The position numbers were made by a program, and so were the translations under genes. A stretch of DNA of 64,000 nucleotides from Pseudomonas benzenivorans (GTDB taxonomy: Bacteria; Pseudomonadota; Gammaproteobacteria; Pseudomonadales; Pseudomonadaceae), in contig NZ_FNCT01000020.1 of NCBI RefSeq assembly GCF_900100495.1, positions 25,740-89,739 on the forward strand. Reading direction: 5' to 3'. A model generated the notes under the pieces. It worked only from the letters and a program-made list of their open reading frames with translations. It did not search any database and was not told where the DNA came from. Positions 53,318 through 61,900 of the stretch are shown in pieces; within the stretch, counting starts at the first letter, position 1, and each line of letters opens with the position of its first letter.

Positions 53318-54682
53318 TCAGTTCAACAACAGATGCACCAGCAAGCCCACCACTGCGCAGGCGCCGATCACCTCGATCACCCCGCGCTTGTAGCGCAGCA
53401 GTGCCACCGCCGCGGCCAGGGCGATCAGCGCCGAGGGCCAGTCGAAGCGGCCGGCGAAGCCCGCCGGCCAGAGCACGTGGTAGCCGAAGAACAGCGCCAG
53501 GTTGAGGATCACCCCGACCACCGCGGCGGTGATGCCGGTCAGCGGCGCGGTGAACCTCAGCTCGCCGTGGGTCGACTCCACCAGCGGGCCGCCGGCGAGG
53601 ATGAACAGGAACGACGGCAGGAAGGTGAACCAGGTGACCAGGGTCGCCGCCAGTGCGCCGGCGATGAATGCCTGTTCCGGACCGAACACCTGCTGCACGT
53701 AGGCGCCGACGAAGCCGACGAAGGCCACCACCATGATCAGCGGCCCCGGCGTGGTCTCGCCGAGGGCCAGGCCGTCGATCATCTGCGTCGGGGTCAGCCA
53801 GCCGTAGTGGCCGATGGCGCCCTGGTAGACGTAAGGCAGCACCGCATAGGCGCCGCCGAAGGTCAGCAGCGCGGCCTTGGTGAAGAACCAGGCCATTTGA
53901 GTGAGGGTGCCGTGCCAGCCGAACAGCCAGGTCAGCAGGCCCATCGGCAACAGCCACAGCAGCGCCCCAGCGACGACGATCAGGGCCAGCCGCGAGGCGC
54001 GAAAGCGCGCATGTGCCGGTGTCGGCGTGTGATCGTCGATCAGTGCCGGGCCGAACGACTTGTCGGCCGCCGCATGTCCGCCGCCGACGCTGAACTGCTC
54101 TGGCAGCAGGCGGCCGCCGAGATAGCCGAGCGACGCGGCGCCGAGGACGATCAGCGGGAAGGGCAGATCGAGCGCGAAGATCGCCACGAAGGCCGCCGCG
54201 GCTATGCCCCACAGCCAGTTGTTCTTCAGCGCCCGCGAGCCGATGCGATAGGCGGCCTGGACCACGATGGCGGTCACCGCCGGCTTGATGCCGTAGAAGA
54301 TCCCCGCCACCAGCGGCACGTCGCCGAAGGCGATATACACCCAGGACAGGGCGATCAGGATGAACAGCGACGGCAGCACGAACAGCACCCCGGCGATCAC
54401 CCCGCCCCAGGTGCGGTGCAGCAGCCAGCCGATATAGGTGGCCAACTGCTGTGCCTCCGGTCCCGGCAGCAACATGCAGTAGTTCAGCGCATGCAGGAAG
54501 CGCCGCTCGGAGATCCAGCGGCGGCGCTCGACCAGCTCCTGGTGCATGATCGATATCTGCCCGGCCGGGCCGCCGAAGCTGATCAAGCCGAGCTTGAGCC
54601 AGAACCAGAACGCCTGCAGCAGGCTGACGGGTTCGACCTTCGCTTGAGCCTGTTCAATTGGCGGCAGGGTGGTTTCACTCAT
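53318..54682 (-). CDS. chrA: Chromate efflux transporter ChrA
   Basis: This 454-aa inner-membrane protein has two homologous halves, each with the ChrA pattern: FGGPAGQISIMHQELVERR then PGPEAQQLATYIG in the first, FGGAYAVLPYVYQGAIG then GETTPGPLIMVVAF in the second. It exports chromate with about ten helices. ATG 54682 overlaps the end of chrB by 8 bp. A longer frame upstream to 54760 is shadow of chrB. Confidence 0.93.
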   Translation of the reverse strand: MSETTLPPIEQAQAKVEPVSLLQAFWFWLKLGLISFGGPAGQISIMHQELVERRRWISERRFLHALNYCMLLPGPEAQQLATYIGWLLHRTWGGVIAGVLFVLPSLFILIALSWVYIAFGDVPLVAGIFYGIKPAVTAIVVQAAYRIGSRALKNNWLWGIAAAAFVAIFALDLPFPLIVLGAASLGYLGGRLLPEQFSVGGGHAAADKSFGPALIDDHTPTPAHARFRASRLALIVVAGALLWLLPMGLLTWLFGWHGTLTQMAWFFTKAALLTFGGAYAVLPYVYQGAIGHYGWLTPTQMIDGLALGETTPGPLIMVVAFVGFVGAYVQQVFGPEQAFIAGALAATLVTWFTFLPSFLFILAGGPLVESTHGELRFTAPLTGITAAVVGVILNLALFFGYHVLWPAGFAGRFDWPSALIALAAAVALLRYKRGVIEVIGACAVVGLLVHLLLN

Positions 54683-55619
54683 CGTTGCTCCCTTCTTTCT
54701 CGAACGCCGCCAGCAACCCATCGAAGATGGTGCAGCTGGCGGCCAGCAGTTGGTCGTCATCGCTCAGGGTTTCGCGCAGCCCGGCCAGCAGCCGTTCGAT
54801 GCCGGCAGCCTCCATTGGCTGCACGCCGCCGATATCGAGGTAATGCACCAGCGCGGCGACTCGCTGCAGCCCCGGCGCATTCAGCGCGAAGCTGGCTTGC
54901 AGGGTTTCGAAGGTCACGCGGTTGCCGACATGGCTGAAGGTTGCCCCGTCGTAGTCGAAGCCCAGGGCCCCGGCGGGGCAGTCTTGCGGGGATTCCAGCC
55001 AGAGAAAGCGCGCGGCGGGATCGATGCAGCGCTGGATCAGCCAGGCACTGGCCAGGCGGTCGACCCACGGTCGTTTGCGGGTGGCCCAGAGCTGCCCGCG
55101 ATAGTCGCGCCGATTCAGCACGGCGATGGGCTGCTCATGGCTGCTCGGCTCATCGGCCGAGAGGGCCCGGCTGACCGCGGTCTCAAGCTCCTGCAGTGCG
55201 GCATCGAGCTGCTGCCGGGCCTGGCCGGGAAAGAAATCGATGTGTGCCAGTTGGGCGAAGGCCTTGCGCAACTTGCGCACCTGCTTGGTGGTGGTCAGGG
55301 CATTCTTGGCGTTGAGTCGGGCGCGGCAGTCTGCGACCGCGCCCAGCAGCTTGGCGTAGTCCGCGCTGCGCTCGAACAGCTGAACAAAACGTTCACCCTG
55401 GGGATCGCGGATCGGCAGCAGGTAGGCGGTGCCATTGACCGCGAGAATGTCGCGTTCGACCGCGACCAGGGCCTCGCGGCAGGCCGGGCTGTCCGGCAGC
55501 AGGTAGGCGCCGTCGCGCAGCACCGCGGCGCCGCTGGCCTTCAGGGCCCGCCAGGCGCGCATGCGCGCGGTGGCGTTGGCAGTCGGCAGGCCGATGATGA
55601 GGGTCAACCAGTTTTCCAT
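54675..55619 (-). CDS. chrB: Chromate-sensing regulator ChrB
   Basis: This 314-aa protein has an N-terminal putative DNA-binding part (GLPTANATARMRAWRALKAS, VLRDGAYLLPDS) and the C-terminal ChrB domain (RPWVDRLASAWLIQRCIDP). ChrB is known as the chromate-responsive repressor of chrA in other bacteria. It is first in the operon chrB-chrA-rhodanese-ChrB-C. A 14-bp palindrome sits 22 bp ahead of the start and is its likely operator. Confidence 0.88.
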   Translation of the reverse strand: MENWLTLIIGLPTANATARMRAWRALKASGAAVLRDGAYLLPDSPACREALVAVERDILAVNGTAYLLPIRDPQGERFVQLFERSADYAKLLGAVADCRARLNAKNALTTTKQVRKLRKAFAQLAHIDFFPGQARQQLDAALQELETAVSRALSADEPSSHEQPIAVLNRRDYRGQLWATRKRPWVDRLASAWLIQRCIDPAARFLWLESPQDCPAGALGFDYDGATFSHVGNRVTFETLQASFALNAPGLQRVAALVHYLDIGGVQPMEAAGIERLLAGLRETLSDDDQLLAASCTIFDGLLAAFEKEGSNDE

Positions 55620-55640
55620 GCTGAGATAGCAACATATTTG

Positions 55641-55654
55641 GTAGAGATCTCTAC
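55641..55654 (-). promoter_or_regulatory. Palindromic operator upstream of chrB
   Basis: GTAGAGATCTCTAC is a perfect 14-bp palindrome in an AT-rich stretch (55628-55665), 22 bp before the chrB ATG. It would overlap the promoter or transcription start. ChrB or another dimeric regulator may bind it. Confidence 0.5.
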
Positions 55655-55827
55655 ACTACTACTGCTTGCGCTGACCGCAAAGCTCCCCAGGGTTGTGCGC
55701 TGACAGGCGGCGCTCGGCTGGCAGAATGCGGAGCAAGGGTTCGCTCGTCGGTGCAGCGCTCGGCGCGCCGGCGCCGCAGAGCATTCCAGGCGAGGCTTGT
55801 GGCACACTGCGCGGCCGAGGAGATGAC

Positions 55828-56430
55828 ATGCCACGCCCCCATTGCCCACGCTGCGACCGCCCGCTCGATCACTGCTTATGTGCGCTGATCCCGCGGTTGC
55901 CGAGTCGCACCCGCGTGCTGATCCTGCAGCACCCGAGCGAGGTCAGGCATGCGCTGAATACCGCGCGCCTGGCGGCGCTGGGCTTGAACAACGCCGAGCT
56001 GCGCGTCGGCGAGCGGTTCGAGGATCTGCCGGCACTGCTGGCACAGCCGGGCTACCGGCCGTGTTTGCTGTTCCCCGGGGAGGCGGCGCAGCCCTTGGCC
56101 CAGTTCGCCGCGCAGCTGGACGGCCAGCCGGCGCTGCTGGTGGTGCCCGACGGCACCTGGCGCAAGGCACGCAAGCTACTGCATTGCAATCCCTTGTTGG
56201 CGGCTTTGCCGCGGGTGACGTTGGCGGATGGCTTGCAGTCGCGCTACCGCTTGCGCAAGGCGCCGATGCCGGGTGCCTTGTCGACTCTCGAAGCCATTGC
56301 CAGTGCGCTGGAAACCCTGGAGGCGCCGGCACGCTTCGATGCCTTGCTCAAGCCGTTCGAGGCCTTGATCGACGGGCAGATCGCGGCGATGGGCGAGGAG
56401 ACCTTCAGGCGTAACCATCTGCGCGATTGA
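55828..56430 (+). CDS. DTW-domain tRNA-uridine aminocarboxypropyltransferase
   Basis: This 200-aa protein has the N-terminal zinc-type motif CPRCDRPLDHCLCALIP (residues 6-22), QHPSEVRHALNTARLA and the name-giving DGTWRKARKLL (near 111). DTW proteins attach the 3-amino-3-carboxypropyl group of SAM to uridine in tRNA (TapT/TuaA). The start at 55828 follows GAGGAGATGAC; the frame upstream is not protein-like. Confidence 0.88.
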   Translation: MPRPHCPRCDRPLDHCLCALIPRLPSRTRVLILQHPSEVRHALNTARLAALGLNNAELRVGERFEDLPALLAQPGYRPCLLFPGEAAQPLAQFAAQLDGQPALLVVPDGTWRKARKLLHCNPLLAALPRVTLADGLQSRYRLRKAPMPGALSTLEAIASALETLEAPARFDALLKPFEALIDGQIAAMGEETFRRNHLRD

Positions 56431-56469
56431 GCCGGCTCCATCCGGGCTATGAGCCGCGCTCCTACAGTC

Positions 56470-56532
56470 GTAGGGCGGGTGCAACCCGCCAGTTCGCCTC
56501 GGCTCCGCCACGGCGGGTTTCACCCGCCCTAC
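56470..56532. repeat. GTAGGGCGGGTGCAACCCGCC palindrome
   Basis: GTAGGGCGGGTGCAACCCGCC and CGGCGGGTTTCACCCGCCCTAC surround a short centre, just before the lapC stop. Same family as 41815-41867. It may end transcription of lapC and the convergent DTW gene. Confidence 0.8.
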
Positions 56533-56535
56533 CGC

Positions 56536-57894
56536 TCAGCGCTCGCGCAGCGCCTCGCTGCGGGCCTTGAGCACCGGTTTGAGCAGGTAGTCCAGCACGC
56601 TTTTCTCGCCGGTGATGATGTCCACGGTGGCGATCATGCCGGGGATGATCAGCAGCGGGTGCTCCACGCTCCCCAGGTGGCTTTTGTCGGTGCGCACCTG
56701 GATCAGGTAGAAGCTGTTGCCTTCTTCGTCGGTGATGGTATCGGCGCTGATCAGTTCCAGCTTGGCCTTCAGCCCGCCGTAGATGGTGTAGTCGTAGGCG
56801 CTGAACTTGACCATGGCCTTCTGCCCCGGATGGAGGAACGCCACATCCTGCGGGCGCACCTTGGCCTCGATCAGCAGGTTGTCTTCCAGCGGCACGATTT
56901 CCAGCATGTCGCTGCCCGGTTGGACGACCCCGCCGATGGTGTTGACCTTGAGCTGCTTGATGATGCCGTTGACCGGGGAGATCACCGTGGTGCGGCTAAC
57001 CCGGTCCTGGATGGCCGAGCTGGTGGCGGTGATCTTCTTCAGTTCGGTGCGGGCATCGTTGAGCTCATTGAAGGCTTCGGAGCGGAACGCCAGCTCGGAC
57101 TCCTCGACCTTGCTCTTGATCTCGCTGACCGCCGCTTCCGCCCGGGGGATGGCCAGGTTGGTGGCATCCAGCGAGCCGCGCACCTCGACCAGGCTGCGGC
57201 GCAGGCGGAGGATTTCCACCTGGGAAATCGCGCCGGTGGCGACCAGCGGTTGCGACATGTTCAGCTCCTGCTGCAGCAGGCTGAGGCTGGAGCGGTATTG
57301 CTGGGCCTTGGAGCGGAATTCCGCCAGCTCCTGGCTCTTCTGCCGTAGCTGTTCACCGAGTGTCCGTTGTTCGCTCTGCAGGCGTTGCTGGCGTGAGCGG
57401 TACAATGCCAGCTCGTCTTCGGCCAGTTGCGGGGCGCTGCGGGCGATTTCTTCCGGCATGGCGATGGCGCGGCCCTCGGCTTCGGCGGTCAGGCGTTCGA
57501 TGCGGGCGATCAGCGCCAGGCGGTCGGCTTCGGTTTCGCCTTTGTTGGAGAGAAAGCGCGTGTCGTCGAGGCGTAGCAGCACGTCGCCCTTGTTCACCAC
57601 CTGGCCCTCGCGGGCGAAGATTTCGCTGACGATGCCGCCCTCGAGGTTCTGGATGACCTGGATCTTGCTCGAGGGGATCGCCTTGCCTTCGCCGGTGGTG
57701 ACTTCCTCGAGTACGGCGAAGTGAGCCCAGGTCACGATGCTGACCAGGCAGGCACTGACCACCCAGATGGTGATCCGCGAGAACCACGGGCTATCTTCGA
57801 GGATCGCGCCGTCGACCTCCGGCATGAACTCGGTGTCCTGCTTGTGCCGGCCCAGGCCGGCGAAGTAGCTGCGAAAGGACTGGGGTGCTTGCAT
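56536..57894 (-). CDS. lapC: Type I secretion periplasmic adaptor LapC (HlyD family)
   Basis: This 452-aa membrane fusion protein has one N-terminal transmembrane helix (about 42-63, ITIWVVSACLVSIVTWAHFAVL), a lipoyl-type start (LEGGIVSEIFAREGQVVNKGD), long coiled coil (about 120-290) and a C-terminal beta-barrel domain. It links the ABC transporter LapB to the outer-membrane LapE. The order lapE-lapB-lapC on one strand supports a single type I system, for the divergent adhesin. Confidence 0.92.
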   Translation of the reverse strand: MQAPQSFRSYFAGLGRHKQDTEFMPEVDGAILEDSPWFSRITIWVVSACLVSIVTWAHFAVLEEVTTGEGKAIPSSKIQVIQNLEGGIVSEIFAREGQVVNKGDVLLRLDDTRFLSNKGETEADRLALIARIERLTAEAEGRAIAMPEEIARSAPQLAEDELALYRSRQQRLQSEQRTLGEQLRQKSQELAEFRSKAQQYRSSLSLLQQELNMSQPLVATGAISQVEILRLRRSLVEVRGSLDATNLAIPRAEAAVSEIKSKVEESELAFRSEAFNELNDARTELKKITATSSAIQDRVSRTTVISPVNGIIKQLKVNTIGGVVQPGSDMLEIVPLEDNLLIEAKVRPQDVAFLHPGQKAMVKFSAYDYTIYGGLKAKLELISADTITDEEGNSFYLIQVRTDKSHLGSVEHPLLIIPGMIATVDIITGEKSVLDYLLKPVLKARSEALRER

Positions 57895-57903
57895 AGATCC
57901 GTC

Positions 57904-60063
57904 CTAGGTCGCTGCCGGGCCGACACGGCCCTTGCGCAGCGCTTCGATCACCGACTCTTTCGGGCCATCGGCGACGATGTGGCCGTTGTCCAGCACCACC
58001 AGGCGATCGACCAGGGCGAGCATCGAGGCACGGTGGGTGATCAGCAGCAGGGTTTTGCCCTTAGCCAGGGTTTGCAGGCGCGTGCGCAGGATTTCCTCGC
58101 TGGTGTTGTCCATCGCGCTGGTCGGTTCGTCGAGTAGCAGGATCGGTGGATCGAGCAGCAGGGCGCGGGCCAGCAGCACAGCCTGGCGCTGGCCGCCGGA
58201 GAGCAGTTGGCCGCGCTCGCCGACCGGTCGGTCGAAGCCTTGCGGGTGTTGCCGGGCCAGTTCGCTGACGCCGGTCAGCTCCGCCACTTCGAGCATGCGC
58301 GGGTCGCCGATATAGCGCGCGCCCAGGGTCAGGTTGTCGCGCAGGCTACCGGCCAACAGGGGCAGGTCGTGGGCGACGTAGCCGATCTGGTGGCGCAGGT
58401 CGGCGACATCGAGCTGGCGCAAATCCAGGCCGTCGAGCAGGATCTGCCCCTCGTCGGGTGCGTAGAACCCCATCAGCAGTCGGGCCAGGGTGCTCTTGCC
58501 CGAGCCGCTGCGGCCGATGATGCCGACCCGTTCGCCGGCGTTCAGGTGCAGGCTGACCTTGGCCAGCGCCGGCTGGCTCTGGCCGGGGTAGTTGAAGGTG
58601 ACGTGGCGCACATCGAGGGCGCCCTTCAGCTGGGTGCGCTCCAGCGGGCGCTGCTTGGCCTGGCGTTCCTGCGGCAGGCCCATCAGGGCGTCGGTGCTTT
58701 TCATGGTCAGGCGCGCCTGCTGGTAGCGGGTGATCAGCCCGGCGACCTGGCCGAGCGGCGCCAGCACCCGGCTGTTGAGCATGTAGCAGGCAATCAGCGC
58801 ACCCACGCTCATGTCGCCGGCGATGATCGCGTAGACCCCGGCGACGATGATGGCCATGCCGGCAAACTGCTGGAGGAACAGGGTGCCGTTGGTCGCCAGG
58901 GCCGAGAGGAAGCGCGCATGGACGTCCAGTCGGGTGAGGGCGCCGTGGGTGGTTTCCCACTGGTGCTGGCGTTCGCTTTCCGCGCCGCAGGCCTTGAGGG
59001 TTTCCAGGCCGCCGAGGGTTTCGATCAGCAGTGCCTGGCGCTGCGCGCCGAGAGCCAGGCTGCGTTGCACGGTGTCGCGCAAACGGCCCTGGATGATCAG
59101 GGCGAACACCGCCGTGAGCGGGAAGGCCAGCAGCGGAATGGCAATCAGTGGGCCGCCGAGCAGGCCGATCACCAAGATCATCAGCAGGGCGAAGGGCAGG
59201 TCGATCAGGCTGGTCAGGGTGACTGCGGTGAGGAATTCACGCAGGCCTTGGAAGTCGTGGATGCTCTGGGCGAAACCGCCGACGGTGGCCGGGCGCGCCT
59301 TCATGGCCATGCCGGTGATGCGTTCGAACAGGGTGGCGGACAGCACCACGTCGGTCTTCTTCCCGGCGCTGTCCAGCAGGTTGGCGCGCAGCACCCGCAG
59401 CAACAGTTCGAAGGCGGTACCGATGAACAGGCCGATGACCAGCACCCAGAGGGTCGCGGTCGCCTGGTTGGGCACCACGCGGTCGTAGGTCTGCATGACG
59501 AACAGCGGCACCATCAGGCCGAGCATGTTGACCAGCAGGCTGGCGAGCATGGCGTCGGTATACAGCCAGCGGGACAGTTTCAGGGTGTCGCGAAACCAGG
59601 CGTCGATGCGCGGCAGCAGCGGGGTGCGTGCGTCCTCCAGCTCATGCCGTGGGCGTGCGAAGAACGCCCGGCCGCAGTATTCCTTGGCCAGTTGCTCGCG
59701 GGGCACACGCTGTTCGCCGCCCTCCGCCTCGCTCGGCAGGATCAGCGCCTCGCCGTTGGCGCCCCATTGGCGCAGGACCGCGCAGCGCCCATTGTTGAGC
59801 AGCAGCAATACCGGCAGGTTCAACGCGGAGATGGCGCCCAGTTCGCGCCGCAGCAAGCGCCCTTGCAAGCCGGCCCGGGCTGCCGCGCGGGGCAGCAGGT
59901 CGGTGCTCAGGCATTGCTCCGGCATGGGCAAGCCGGCACTCAGGCTGCCACGGCTGGCCGAGCGGCCGTGCAGCTTGCAGAGAATCAACAGGCCATCGAG
60001 TAGCGGGTCGTCATGGCTGAGCCGCGGATCGTTCGTTGGCCCTGGCCGCTCCATGGTGGTCAA
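57904..60063 (-). CDS. lapB: Type I secretion ABC transporter LapB
   Basis: This 719-aa protein has an N-terminal C39-like domain (about 20-140) in which neither the peptidase Cys nor His motifs are recognisable, as in RTX-adhesin exporters. Then a six-helix membrane domain and a nucleotide-binding domain with Walker A GRSGSGKST, signature LLSGGQRQAV and Walker B ILLLDEPTSAMD follow. It powers export of the adhesin across both membranes. Ten bases separate it from lapC. Confidence 0.93.
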   Translation of the reverse strand: MTTMERPGPTNDPRLSHDDPLLDGLLILCKLHGRSASRGSLSAGLPMPEQCLSTDLLPRAAARAGLQGRLLRRELGAISALNLPVLLLLNNGRCAVLRQWGANGEALILPSEAEGGEQRVPREQLAKEYCGRAFFARPRHELEDARTPLLPRIDAWFRDTLKLSRWLYTDAMLASLLVNMLGLMVPLFVMQTYDRVVPNQATATLWVLVIGLFIGTAFELLLRVLRANLLDSAGKKTDVVLSATLFERITGMAMKARPATVGGFAQSIHDFQGLREFLTAVTLTSLIDLPFALLMILVIGLLGGPLIAIPLLAFPLTAVFALIIQGRLRDTVQRSLALGAQRQALLIETLGGLETLKACGAESERQHQWETTHGALTRLDVHARFLSALATNGTLFLQQFAGMAIIVAGVYAIIAGDMSVGALIACYMLNSRVLAPLGQVAGLITRYQQARLTMKSTDALMGLPQERQAKQRPLERTQLKGALDVRHVTFNYPGQSQPALAKVSLHLNAGERVGIIGRSGSGKSTLARLLMGFYAPDEGQILLDGLDLRQLDVADLRHQIGYVAHDLPLLAGSLRDNLTLGARYIGDPRMLEVAELTGVSELARQHPQGFDRPVGERGQLLSGGQRQAVLLARALLLDPPILLLDEPTSAMDNTSEEILRTRLQTLAKGKTLLLITHRASMLALVDRLVVLDNGHIVADGPKESVIEALRKGRVGPAAT

Positions 60064-60086
60064 GGTTTACTACTCCTGCGCCGGTA

Positions 60087-61442
60087 CTACTTCATTGCCG
60101 GCAAACGCGCCTCGCTCTTCACCTCGGAAAGGGCGACAGCCTCGGCCGGTACTACGACCTGCTGCTGGCGCAGCAGATCACCCATGGCCGCTATCACGCG
60201 GTACATGGAGAACTCTTCGGTGTAGCGCACCTCGGTGTAGCGACGGTTAGCGGTGAACAGTTCGTTCTCGCTATCCAGCAGGTCGAGCAGGGTGCGCTGG
60301 CCCAGGCTGAATTGCTGCTGGTAGGCCTCGCGTACCCGTGCGGTGTAGTCGGCATAGTCGCGCGCCTTGGGGGTTTGCAGGCGGGCGTTGTCCATGGCGT
60401 TCCAGGCCAGCGAGAGGTTTTCGTTGAGCACCCGTAGCGCGTTGTTGCGAATGTCCATCGACTCGTTGATCTGGTGCGCGGTGGACTGCAGGCGCGCTTT
60501 GTCGCGCATGCCGTTGAACAGGTTGTAGTTCATCACCACGGCGGCGCGCCAGGTGTTGTAGTGACCTTCGTCGCCCTGGATGTTGTCGTCGGCAGTGGTC
60601 GCCAGCTCGACATCGAAGCGTGGGTAGAACGGCGCCTTGGCAACCTCATACTGCTTCTCGGCGGCCTGCACGTCGGCTTGCGCCGATTTCAGGTAGGGGT
60701 TGTTGTCCATCACCGTCTGCCGGGCGACGAGCAGATCCGCGGGCATCGCGCCCTTGACCGAGACCGGGGACACCAACTCATCCGGCATGCGGCCGGTGGC
60801 ACTGAAGAAGTTCGCCTCGGCATCGGCCAGGTTGACCTGCTCGGTGTAGAGGTTGTTTTCCGCCAGGGCCAGACGGGCCTGGGATTGGTCGAGGTCGGCG
60901 GTGCTGCCGACACCCTGCCGGCTGCGCAGGTCGATCTGGTCGTTGATGCGCTGGTGGGCGAGCAGGTTGTTCTTCGCCAGGTCGACCATTTCACGCCGCT
61001 TCAATACATCCAGGTAGACCTCGACGGTGCGCAGCGCCAGGCTCTCCGAGGTGCCAAGCACGCGGTAGGCCCGCGAGTTGACCACTGCCTCGGTGCGCGC
61101 CACTTCATTGGGCGTGTTGAAACCATCGAATAGCATCTGCCGCAAACGCAGCTCGGCGTCCCGGTAGTTGAGGGTCTCCGTGTTGTGATCGCCCAGCGCC
61201 CGGGTGCTGGGGCTGTCGGTCTGTTCCCGGCCGTAACCGACCAGCAGGTCGACAGTCGGCAGGTAGCCGCCCTTGGCCATCTTCACTTCTTCGTCGGAGG
61301 AGAGGCGACTGTTGATCCCCGCGTGGATTTCCGGGTGGTTGTCCAGGGTGCTTTGAATCGCTTCCGACAGAGTCATCGCCTGAGTCTGAGTGCAGGTCAT
61401 TGCCAGCAATATGCTGCTCCATAGCGGATTGAAAACGCGCAT
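60087..61442 (-). CDS. lapE: TolC-family outer-membrane channel LapE
   Basis: This 451-aa outer-membrane protein has a signal sequence (MRVFNPLWSSILLAMTCTQTQA) and TolC-like repeats (LSEAIQSTLDNHPEI, QARLALAENNLYTEQVNLADAEA, SLAWNAMDNAR). It provides the exit duct for the type I system. ATG 61442 with AGGGAG in front is used; the longer frame is not a protein start. It leads the minus-strand cluster lapE-lapB-lapC and is divergent from the adhesin. Confidence 0.9.
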   Translation of the reverse strand: MRVFNPLWSSILLAMTCTQTQAMTLSEAIQSTLDNHPEIHAGINSRLSSDEEVKMAKGGYLPTVDLLVGYGREQTDSPSTRALGDHNTETLNYRDAELRLRQMLFDGFNTPNEVARTEAVVNSRAYRVLGTSESLALRTVEVYLDVLKRREMVDLAKNNLLAHQRINDQIDLRSRQGVGSTADLDQSQARLALAENNLYTEQVNLADAEANFFSATGRMPDELVSPVSVKGAMPADLLVARQTVMDNNPYLKSAQADVQAAEKQYEVAKAPFYPRFDVELATTADDNIQGDEGHYNTWRAAVVMNYNLFNGMRDKARLQSTAHQINESMDIRNNALRVLNENLSLAWNAMDNARLQTPKARDYADYTARVREAYQQQFSLGQRTLLDLLDSENELFTANRRYTEVRYTEEFSMYRVIAAMGDLLRQQQVVVPAEAVALSEVKSEARLPAMK

Positions 61443-61900
61443 CTGATGAATCTCCCTGTTGAGTGATCTGGCTCTGTCGCCAAAAAATTGGCTATTTTCC
61501 CAGCAAAACTGTTTCATGCTTGTAACATCAAAGCTAAGAACATCTTTAAGAGTAGCTAAGAAAAAATTTTCACAAGGTTTATGAGGAAAAAGTCTTATGC
61601 AGGCGGGAAAAAGCGGCACATTGTTTCTGATATGAGCCATGTATTTATTGGTTTACAGCCTGTTGCATGGCGGGAATGGGCGGTCAGGCACAATTTACAA
61701 CGCGTAGGGCGGGGATGTTTCTGATGGAGTAGTACGGCAGTTGGAAGCGTGACATTTTTTTGTCGTGTGTATTTTTAGACGCTCCGCGCCGTTCCATTTC
61801 ACTCAGTCGCTTCTTAAACCACGTCCCATGCTCGCAAAGGTGTCTTGACCCTTTTTCAGACGTGTCGGCGGTGGTCGGCAGCTGTAGTGAGGAAGGAATC
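61443..61900. promoter_or_regulatory. Divergent lapE-lapA control region
   Basis: This 458-bp gap is markedly richer in A and T than the rest of the window (for example 61540-61680). It must contain promoters for both the secretion operon and the adhesin. TTGACC at 61845-61850 is one possible -35 box for the adhesin, but no -10 matches. No recognised FleQ site is claimed. A 72-aa minus-strand frame here is not convincing. Confidence 0.5.

Noticed and set aside
58207..60003. 598-codon plus-strand frame opposite lapB
   Set aside because: Shadow; the ABC transporter motifs are complete on the minus strand.
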